This document shows, piece after piece, positions 54,773-60,744 of a DNA stretch of 60,744 nucleotides. The DNA is taken from NCBI GenBank assembly GCA_902470365.1, contig CABRFZ010000014.1, positions 1 through 60,744 of the forward strand. Reading direction: 5' to 3'. Origin of the DNA: an uncultured Collinsella sp. (lineage in GTDB: Bacteria > Actinomycetota > Coriobacteriia > Coriobacteriales > Coriobacteriaceae). A model generated the notes under the pieces. The model was given only the letters and a program-made list of their open reading frames with translations. It was not told the origin of the DNA and ran no database searches. The position numbers and the translations under genes were made by a program. Numbering within the stretch: the first letter of the stretch is position 1; each line of letters opens with the position of its first letter.

Positions 54773-55953
54773 TGAATGTTTCCTTTAATGTAATGCAAGG
54801 GGTTGGAATCAGGTGCTAATGAGACCTTAATTCCGTACCCCCCCCCGCGCTTGAGCAAACCAATGCGAATTAGCAAACGTTTAAGCGATTGTTTGAAATA
54901 CCTTTTGGGCAAAGACCTTCTTACCGCATCGGTAATTGATCTACCGCATGAAAGGTCCTCGAAGAATCGCGCTCGCGCAGATGGCTTCTCGGAGGGACTC
55001 CTCAACTGACCGTTATTCTTAATGGCGGTCTCGATATCAACCGTCATTAACTCAGCACCAGCAAGGTCTATCAGTCGCTGTCCTTTTTGATTCTGGATTA
55101 AAACCAGGGAGACACCCCGACGCATTTCTTCGGTAAGATTCGTCCCCCAGGAATCGCCTAATGTAACATCAGAAACTCTTTCAATGCTTGCATACCTGCA
55201 GTGATAACAGTTTTCCGTATAGTCCAGCCCCGCCAAAAAAGCTACTGTATACCCATCCAAAACACCGGGCAAATCAATCGTTCGCTCGTTCTCCCTTAGC
55301 TGAAAGCTGCCTTTAGAACGAAACTCAATCGACTCAAGCTGATTCATGTCAATCCCATTCTCACTCAGGAATTGGCGGAGAATCGCAGGCGAAGGAGTAC
55401 CGTGGCAAATCAAATCAACCGTATATAAATTCGAAAGAAGCTTGTTGCCGACAAAGTTTTTAAGAGAGGCCACTTGGCAAGGCAATCCTACAAATAAGAC
55501 TTCTTTACCCTCAACCAGCAATTTTTTTATACGAGCGTAAGAGCCAATTGGATTGCTTTTAACGTACTTAGATCCTTTATATTTAACGGCATCCGCAATC
55601 GAGCTAGAAAGCTCAAACCCAAACTGACCGTCACGGAAACAGCAAGAGCAAACTACTCCGCCGGCAGAAATAAACCCTCGGATAATCGCGGCCGCCAAGC
55701 CACCTGATGAAGAGGTCCCTCTGCTCTCCGAGTTAGAATCCCATCCTTGCAACCATTTACTCGGTTTAGAGCCTTGAGGCGGATTGCACTGTTGGCATAC
55801 AGCCGTGCACCTACCGCAATCAATGCATTTGTTCTGATCGATACTGGGGATATAGTACTCGCGCCTTTCAAGAACAGCGATCGCATCTTTAGGGCAGGCA
55901 TCGACACATGCCATGCAGCCCGCACACATTTTGTCTTCGCAGATACTTTGCAT
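54769..55953 (-). CDS. F420 hydrogenase/dehydrogenase beta-subunit-like protein
   Basis: The 394-aa protein has two 4Fe-4S ferredoxin motifs (CAGCMACVDACP, CIDCGRCTAVC) and then the FrhB/FdhB beta-subunit domain with GLPCQVASLKNFVG and NCYHCRYASIERVSDVTLGD. Such proteins recur next to polysaccharide pyruvyl transferases in cell-surface clusters, although their redox role there is not known. It lies 4 nt downstream of the pyruvyl transferase gene and overlaps the GT4 gene. Confidence 0.87.
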   Translation of the reverse strand: MQSICEDKMCAGCMACVDACPKDAIAVLERREYYIPSIDQNKCIDCGRCTAVCQQCNPPQGSKPSKWLQGWDSNSESRGTSSSGGLAAAIIRGFISAGGVVCSCCFRDGQFGFELSSSIADAVKYKGSKYVKSNPIGSYARIKKLLVEGKEVLFVGLPCQVASLKNFVGNKLLSNLYTVDLICHGTPSPAILRQFLSENGIDMNQLESIEFRSKGSFQLRENERTIDLPGVLDGYTVAFLAGLDYTENCYHCRYASIERVSDVTLGDSWGTNLTEEMRRGVSLVLIQNQKGQRLIDLAGAELMTVDIETAIKNNGQLRSPSEKPSARARFFEDLSCGRSITDAVRRSLPKRYFKQSLKRLLIRIGLLKRGGGYGIKVSLAPDSNPLHYIKGNIQ

Positions 55954-55957
55954 TCAT

Positions 55958-57046
55958 CTATTCCTTCAACGCGCGATCAAGCCAGGAGAGGCTGCGGTTG
56001 CGCTCCCCATCAAGAACCTCGCCAACATGCTGCCAATCGATATCGTCGTCCCAAGCATTGCCTTGGAACGTGTCCCAGGCCCTATGCTCTAGGCCAAAGA
56101 GTCTAAGAACAGATTTATTTCGCGCGGCATTAGCCTTTGGAAAGATCTCAACAAATGGGGTGCCGAGATTGATACAAAAAGCAGTGCCGTGGAATGAATC
56201 CGTGTATACGCAGGATGCATCCCTAAACAGCGCAAGGAAATCCTCCAAGGGCGGAAGAACGACCTGTTTTCCTACCCTTCTCCTAAACGTAGGGCAAACA
56301 CTTACAATCTCAAGATTGGAGCCAGCGGTCTTATCTTTAACGTACTGCAGCATATCTGAATCAGGATGGAGGTTATAGACGAGGGCGTAGGGCTTTTCAA
56401 CGGGAGCCTTTTTACTGGCAATCTTGTTCCACTCGGAGCGATTGAGAAGCAGGGTCGGATCCAAAACCTGCTCAGCTTTGAGACCGTAGCTCTCAACGAT
56501 ATCCTTACCTGAATCCTCGCGGACGGAAATGGCATCGTAGCGCTTGAGCCAGTTACCAATTTGCGACTCATACCCCTTTACAACGCCACCACGTCCAAAA
56601 CTAGCGGCGTAGGATACGACCTTCTTTCCCTCGACCTTAGAAAGCCCGTCCCAAAAGAATACCGGATCTAGAGAGCCATCGCCAAGTTCGTTCCAGACCT
56701 GATCGCTGCCAGTCAAATAGATATCTGTGTTAGGCAGCAAGGCGTCGATACTTGTTTCATCACAATGCGGAGAAAGAGTCAGATACTGCTCTCTCATGCT
56801 CTTAAAACGCTTCTCACCTGCACTGTACAGCAAACGCCAAACCGTGTTCCTATAGATGCGATGAGGCAAAGACCTACCTTCTGAATAACGCTTCACAAGA
56901 GAATCAAGGGTCTCAGCGCATCTCCGATAGTCAACAACAACAGGATCGTACCCCAAGTTTTTAACAACTTCTTGCGTAGCATAAGCCTGGAGGACAGACC
57001 CGTAGTTGAGAACGTTATGACGAGTAATAATTGAAACTTTTTTCAT
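55958..57046 (-). CDS. polysaccharide pyruvyl transferase
   Basis: The 362-aa protein belongs to the CsaB/WcaK-like family (PF04230), which adds pyruvate ketals to sugars. It opens ISIITRHNVLNYGSVLQAYA-like sequence (SIITRHNVLNYGSVLQAYAT), has TDIYLTGSDQVWNELGDGSL, SVREDSGKDIVESYGLKAEQ, and CVYTDSFHGTAFCINLGTPF. It is 25 nt after the Wzy-like gene. Pyruvylation would give the polymer negative charge. Confidence 0.9.
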   Translation of the reverse strand: MKKVSIITRHNVLNYGSVLQAYATQEVVKNLGYDPVVVDYRRCAETLDSLVKRYSEGRSLPHRIYRNTVWRLLYSAGEKRFKSMREQYLTLSPHCDETSIDALLPNTDIYLTGSDQVWNELGDGSLDPVFFWDGLSKVEGKKVVSYAASFGRGGVVKGYESQIGNWLKRYDAISVREDSGKDIVESYGLKAEQVLDPTLLLNRSEWNKIASKKAPVEKPYALVYNLHPDSDMLQYVKDKTAGSNLEIVSVCPTFRRRVGKQVVLPPLEDFLALFRDASCVYTDSFHGTAFCINLGTPFVEIFPKANAARNKSVLRLFGLEHRAWDTFQGNAWDDDIDWQHVGEVLDGERNRSLSWLDRALKE

Positions 57047-57071
57047 TCTGATACCTTTTCTAGATAATGGA

Positions 57072-58418
57072 CTAATTCATAGGGGGTTGTCGTTTCTGAT
57101 ATCTTTTTATCCACTCACTTAGGAACAGAGACGAGATGGCTAAAAACCAAGTCGTTGGAGTAAAGAGAGATGAGGTGAGCTTTCCAACAAGCGGCATGGA
57201 GAATATGCCCGAAGAAAGATAGGTATACGAAATCATCGAAATAGACAGCGGGGACCCACCATGAAGCATGCGAGCATGCTCATAGAGGTTTGAATAAAAA
57301 AGACCAGTTAAGAGGCTAAATAGCGCAGTACCGCCAAAACCGAAATCGTGATACCACAATCGAAATACCGTGTATACATTACCGAGATCGATTGAACCCC
57401 AAGAACGAAACTCATGGTTACCGGATGAAACTAAATTAGTAAAGCCAAAATTTCGTCCAAAAGAAGAATATAGTGCTACGAAAGTCTCCGAGCCAAAGTA
57501 CTTGCTTGCAACACCAGGATTTTGAAGAAATTTATCAAATAAAACAAATGAATAGCCAATGTAGCTGCAAATATAATCCAATGGTCCAAGAGTAACTTCT
57601 CGTCCAACAAACCAAGAGGCAACCCAAAATAAGAAACAGGCAAAAACAAGAGCGAATACAATTTTGATAAACTTCCCAAGGGTTATTCTTATCGTCCACC
57701 CACTGTTAATCGATAGTAAAATCCATATGCAGCAAACGCATGAACAGACAAAAACAATGGCACCTAGCCTTACGCCATTCAATAATTGACAAATTGCATA
57801 AAACGCAGCGGGGAGAAGCATGAGAGCATCTTTGATGCTAAATCCATCGCAAATAATATTGTTAAAACCAATAATTAGATATACAAACGAAAAAATGGTA
57901 AGCAATTTAAAGCATATATTGGATAAAGACGAAAGCCCGACTGAAGGATCATCGCCGCTATAAGCAGATGCAGTTCGGTAAGAATTCATTAAAGAATTCC
58001 AGTCCCCAGCAACAGGACCCGAAACAGCTGATCGAACATCTTTCAAAAACAAAACGCCAGTAACGACCCCAAGGACAACAGCCAATAGAACAAGAGATGT
58101 CGGAACTTGAATCCTTACAAGAGTCGTCGATTCAACACTAGCATTAAGTTTGCTTCGCTGCACTTTCATCTGTCTAAAATAAAGCAAGAAAAATAGCGAT
58201 GCGACATCAAAGACGGTAACAAAGAAGCAAATAAGTAATCCTCCATGGAGGGAGACTTCAGTACCGAAGACAAGGCAGTTATACAATTCAGCGAGTGAGC
58301 AAATAAAGAAAGAGGCGTTACAAATTGATGCTGGATTCATCCAATCACTTTTTGATAGCTCTTGAGAGATTGCAAGCAGCAAAAGAAAATATAACGTCAT
58401 TAATGATAGAACTATCAT
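57072..58418 (-). CDS. Wzy-like oligosaccharide repeat-unit polymerase
   Basis: This 448-aa membrane protein has about 11-12 hydrophobic helices and a larger external loop (about 250-330) with GSETFVALYSSFGRNFGFTN and GNHEFRSWGSIDLGNVYTVF. These features fit O-antigen/capsule polymerases, which have little sequence conservation. The gene is clearly lower in GC than its neighbours, as usual for wzy. It is 23 nt after the GT2 gene. Confidence 0.8.
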   Translation of the reverse strand: MIVLSLMTLYFLLLLAISQELSKSDWMNPASICNASFFICSLAELYNCLVFGTEVSLHGGLLICFFVTVFDVASLFFLLYFRQMKVQRSKLNASVESTTLVRIQVPTSLVLLAVVLGVVTGVLFLKDVRSAVSGPVAGDWNSLMNSYRTASAYSGDDPSVGLSSLSNICFKLLTIFSFVYLIIGFNNIICDGFSIKDALMLLPAAFYAICQLLNGVRLGAIVFVCSCVCCIWILLSINSGWTIRITLGKFIKIVFALVFACFLFWVASWFVGREVTLGPLDYICSYIGYSFVLFDKFLQNPGVASKYFGSETFVALYSSFGRNFGFTNLVSSGNHEFRSWGSIDLGNVYTVFRLWYHDFGFGGTALFSLLTGLFYSNLYEHARMLHGGSPLSISMISYTYLSSGIFSMPLVGKLTSSLFTPTTWFLAISSLFLSEWIKRYQKRQPPMN

Positions 58419-58441
58419 TGTTTAAGCTACTTTCAAGTTAG

Positions 58442-59446
58442 TTATTGCATTAATCCAGATAAGCGACAGGCAGAACAAAATACGGAAAAAATTCTTCTTC
58501 CGCAGCAGGCAAAAAATGCTGCCAAGCGTTCTCTTTTTCTAGCTTCGAAATCCTTCAGAACAGGCAAACGAAATGTAGATAAGTTATTCCAAAGGTCATC
58601 GCGGTCTTTAAGGTCGCTTTCAGAGACCCCAGCCATCGGAATCTGTGCGTAAACCATCCTACAAACAGAAAAGCAGCGCGAAGCGGCGGCTTTACTTAGG
58701 TCCGGATACCAATTACAAATATCCTGGTAGAGCCGATCGGCAATTATCAATGCAGACTTGCCTTTAATGTGTCGATATTCTTGCCTGATAATGCTGTTAC
58801 TTCTCATGCGATATGCATACAACTCACGGCAATCGACAACGGCAACGGAATCAACCTTGTGAATAATCTTATAGACGCTAGCGAGATCCTCGTAATACAG
58901 CCCCTTAGGGAACGGGTCAATGCCCAGTGGCGCCTTTGCGTAAAGGCGCCACTGGGCACCGGTGTCCAGCGTCTGATATAACATCAGACGCTGGACATCG
59001 GGCGAAGGCAGTGCCTTCGCAGGCGCCACGGGGTCAAGAGACTCCACCAAAGGGCAAGCATCACCATCATTGAACGGCTTGCCAAATGGAACAGCAGATA
59101 TCTGACATCCCGTATCGCGGCAGGCGTTAAAAAGAACCTCGATAAAAACAGGAGAAATGTAGTCGTCGCTATCAACGAAGGAAATCCAGTCGCCCTGAGC
59201 AATACGCAGCCCTGCATTACGAGCGTCGGAAAGACCGCCATTTTCCTTATGCAAAACGGTGGTACGGTCGTCGCTTGCAGCAAGAACATCACAAAGCTCG
59301 CCAGAACCATCAGTCGAGCCGTCATCGACAAGAATAATCTCGATGTTACGATAGCTTTGACGGCAAATGCTATCAAAGCACTCCCGCAGATAAGGCTTAA
59401 CGTTATATACCGGCACAATCACCGATACCAAGTTACTGTTTGCCAT
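58442..59446 (-). CDS. GT2-family glycosyltransferase
   Basis: The 334-aa GT-A enzyme starts LVSVIVPVYNVKPYLRECFD, has IILVDDGSTDGSGELCD, GGLSDARNAGLRIAQGDWIS and FVDSDDY, the metal-binding DxD, and GLYYEDLASVYKI further on. It should transfer a nucleotide-sugar unit to the growing repeat. The stretch encoding PSPDVQRLMLYQTLDTGAQW and RLYAKAPLG contains three adjacent perfect DNA palindromes (58,921-59,020). It adjoins the GT4 gene directly. Confidence 0.9.
   Translation of the reverse strand: MANSNLVSVIVPVYNVKPYLRECFDSICRQSYRNIEIILVDDGSTDGSGELCDVLAASDDRTTVLHKENGGLSDARNAGLRIAQGDWISFVDSDDYISPVFIEVLFNACRDTGCQISAVPFGKPFNDGDACPLVESLDPVAPAKALPSPDVQRLMLYQTLDTGAQWRLYAKAPLGIDPFPKGLYYEDLASVYKIIHKVDSVAVVDCRELYAYRMRSNSIIRQEYRHIKGKSALIIADRLYQDICNWYPDLSKAAASRCFSVCRMVYAQIPMAGVSESDLKDRDDLWNNLSTFRLPVLKDFEARKRERLAAFFACCGRRIFSVFCSACRLSGLMQ
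58921..59020. repeat. three consecutive perfect hairpins within the GT2 coding sequence
   Basis: Hairpin 1: TGCCCAGTGGCGCCTTT (58,921-58,937) with 58,942-58,958, 17-bp stem, loop GCGT. Hairpin 2: TGTCCAGCGTCTGAT (58,963-58,977) with 58,983-58,997, 15-bp stem, loop ATAAC. Hairpin 3: GCGAAGGC (59,002-59,009) with 59,013-59,020, 8-bp stem. All pairs are exact and the reading frame stays open through them. Confidence 0.95.
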
Positions 59447-60553
59447 CTAATTCCTTGAGTAGAGATCTAGATATTTATAAGTCAGTCGCTCGCCTTGCAA
59501 CTCAATGTTGTAATCGGCGAATTGCCCACTTGAGATAGACAATCGACCCTCATACGAGTACGGCAAGAGTGAATCGATTTCATCGGCCCACACGGCAGGA
59601 CTATCAATCGGCAAGAATTTGCATTCCCCCGTTACGTCCACTTCGCGCGTAATCGCATCACTCAGCAGGCACGGCAGGCCAGACACCTGTGCCTCGACGC
59701 CGACGAGGCCCAGGCCTTCGTAAAGGCTTGGCAGAACGAACGCATCAAACGCCTGGTACAAACGATTGACATCGCTTCTCTGTCCCAGAAACATAACGCG
59801 ATCGGTAAGACCGCGTTCATCCACCAAGGACTTTACGGAGGCCTCGGCTTCGCCGGTACCGACAAGCAACAGGACGACATCGTCGCGGCGCTTTACGACC
59901 TCAGTAAAAATGTCAATCAGAAACGTATGGTTCTTTTGAGCAGTAAAACGTCCCACATGCCCAATGGCAAACTGGTTGCCGACGAGGCCCAGGTCGGCTC
60001 GCGCTTGCGCGCGAGCCTCCGCATTGAAGCGAAAGCGATCCAAATCGATTGCGTTGTATACGACTTCGAAGTGTGCAGCTTTACCGAAAAGCCATTCACC
60101 GGCAAATTGACTGCATGCAAAACGGTGTGTTGGATACCGATTCGATTGGGTTTTCAGCACGGCCTTTAGGGCATTCTTGGCATACTCCCCCTTACCACTC
60201 GTAGAATGGCTATGGGCGATACGCACGGGGACGCCCGCCTTCTTCGCAGCACGAAGAGGAAAGACCGAAAGCGCGTTGATGTGACTATGGACAATCTTCC
60301 AGCCCTCTTGCTTAAAGAGACGCTGAAGCTCTCGCTGGTATTCAGCTACATGCTGATAGGGCGGTATCTCAAAGACCCTGCCACCGAGCGATTCGATCTC
60401 ATCACGGGGAACAAGCGTCGAATCGGAATCAACAAGAAAGTCAAACTGCACTTTACTGCGATCGATGTGACGATAGTAATTCATAACGACAGCTTCGACG
60501 CCGCCGCCAACCATCTTGCCAACAACCTGAGCCACCCTAACCGGTTCAGTCAT
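59447..60553 (-). CDS. GT4-family glycosyltransferase, EpsF-like
   Basis: The 368-aa enzyme has RVAQVVGKMVGGGVEAVVMN at the N-terminus, HSHINALSVFPLRAAKKAGV, IGHVGRFTAQKNHTFLIDIF, and PSLYEGLGLVGVEAQVSGLP with the two donor-binding Glu residues. This matches capsule/EPS GT4 enzymes of the EpsF type. Its ATG directly follows the TAA stop of the sugar transferase gene, so it is the second gene after the priming enzyme. Confidence 0.9.
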   Translation of the reverse strand: MTEPVRVAQVVGKMVGGGVEAVVMNYYRHIDRSKVQFDFLVDSDSTLVPRDEIESLGGRVFEIPPYQHVAEYQRELQRLFKQEGWKIVHSHINALSVFPLRAAKKAGVPVRIAHSHSTSGKGEYAKNALKAVLKTQSNRYPTHRFACSQFAGEWLFGKAAHFEVVYNAIDLDRFRFNAEARAQARADLGLVGNQFAIGHVGRFTAQKNHTFLIDIFTEVVKRRDDVVLLLVGTGEAEASVKSLVDERGLTDRVMFLGQRSDVNRLYQAFDAFVLPSLYEGLGLVGVEAQVSGLPCLLSDAITREVDVTGECKFLPIDSPAVWADEIDSLLPYSYEGRLSISSGQFADYNIELQGERLTYKYLDLYSRN

Positions 60554-60744
60554 TTAGCAAGCACCTCCACCGGTAAAGACCTCAACGACCGTGAGGAGAA
60601 CAATCTTCAAGTCCGTGATGAGGCCGCGCTTGGCGATGTACTCCAAATCACGGCGGACCATCCCGTCAAAGTCGGTATCGTTGCGGTCGGTCACCTGCCA
60701 CCAGCCGGTGATGCCAGGCTTCACTGCCAGGCGCTGCAGGTCGT
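60554..60744 (-). CDS. polyprenyl glycosylphosphotransferase, C-terminal part (cut by window edge)
   Basis: The visible 63 residues include LAVKPGITGWWQVTDRN, DFDGMVRRDLEYIAKRG and DLKIVLLTVVEVFTGGGAC, the C-terminal signature of bacterial sugar transferases (PF02397) that prime synthesis by loading sugar-1-phosphate onto undecaprenyl phosphate. The start lies beyond the window. It heads the visible part of the operon. Confidence 0.92.
   Translation of the reverse strand, partial: DLQRLAVKPGITGWWQVTDRNDTDFDGMVRRDLEYIAKRGLITDLKIVLLTVVEVFTGGGAC

Overview
The window looks like chromosomal DNA from a Coriobacteriia member, most likely Collinsella or a close relative. This is inferred from GC-rich housekeeping genes, an HrdB-like primary sigma factor with an acidic N-terminus, and gene order; no database search was possible.

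Region 1 (1-17,040) is a core block. An almost unbroken leftward operon runs rimP-nusA-infB-rbfA-nrnA-truB-ribF-dnaG-rpoD, joined by short gaps and overlaps. It has a recognisable promoter and a terminator-like hairpin in the rimP leader. leuS and guaB follow, also leftward, then a rightward ModE-like regulator gene. Several long palindromes and one member of a dispersed structured repeat lie between genes.

Region 2 (17,041-22,570) holds a PLP-fold enzyme that has lost its catalytic lysine motif and a sucrose module: scrB hydrolase, scrA PTS permease and a LacI-type regulator with matching operators.

Region 3 (22,573-33,725) is a Gram-positive-type pel exopolysaccharide operon, pelD-pelE-pelA(DA)-pelF-pelG, continuing into cotH, a VTC-domain gene and DUF4956. 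The genes are translationally coupled. Two homopolymer runs, G8 at the pelD/pelE junction and T7 at the DUF4956 start, each put the sequence one base out of frame.

Region 4 (33,776-52,340) is a lower-GC accessory and defence-like island. It carries two ATPase + TOPRIM two-gene modules (the second is RloA/RloB-like), each with a copy of an approximately 120-bp inverted-repeat element upstream. It also has an IS3-family element, a DUF2188 protein, an Abi-alpha (DUF4393) protein, three unrelated proteins with HEPN-like R-x(4-5)-H motifs, a stand-alone reverse transcriptase with hairpins in its 5' region, a UvrD helicase remnant and two decayed IS256-family copies.

Region 5 (52,352-60,744) is a Wzx/Wzy-type surface polysaccharide operon read leftward: sugar-phosphate transferase (cut by the window edge), GT4, GT2, Wzy-like polymerase, pyruvyl transferase, F420-dehydrogenase-beta-like protein, GT4 and Wzx-like flippase. 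The GT2 gene contains three consecutive perfect palindromes inside its reading frame, the oddest local sequence feature I found.

The strongest candidates for undescribed biology are the duplicated ATPase/TOPRIM modules with their shared upstream repeat, the reverse transcriptase with its structured leader, the cluster of HEPN-motif proteins, the tract-length-dependent pelD/pelE junction, and the palindrome cluster in the GT2 gene.
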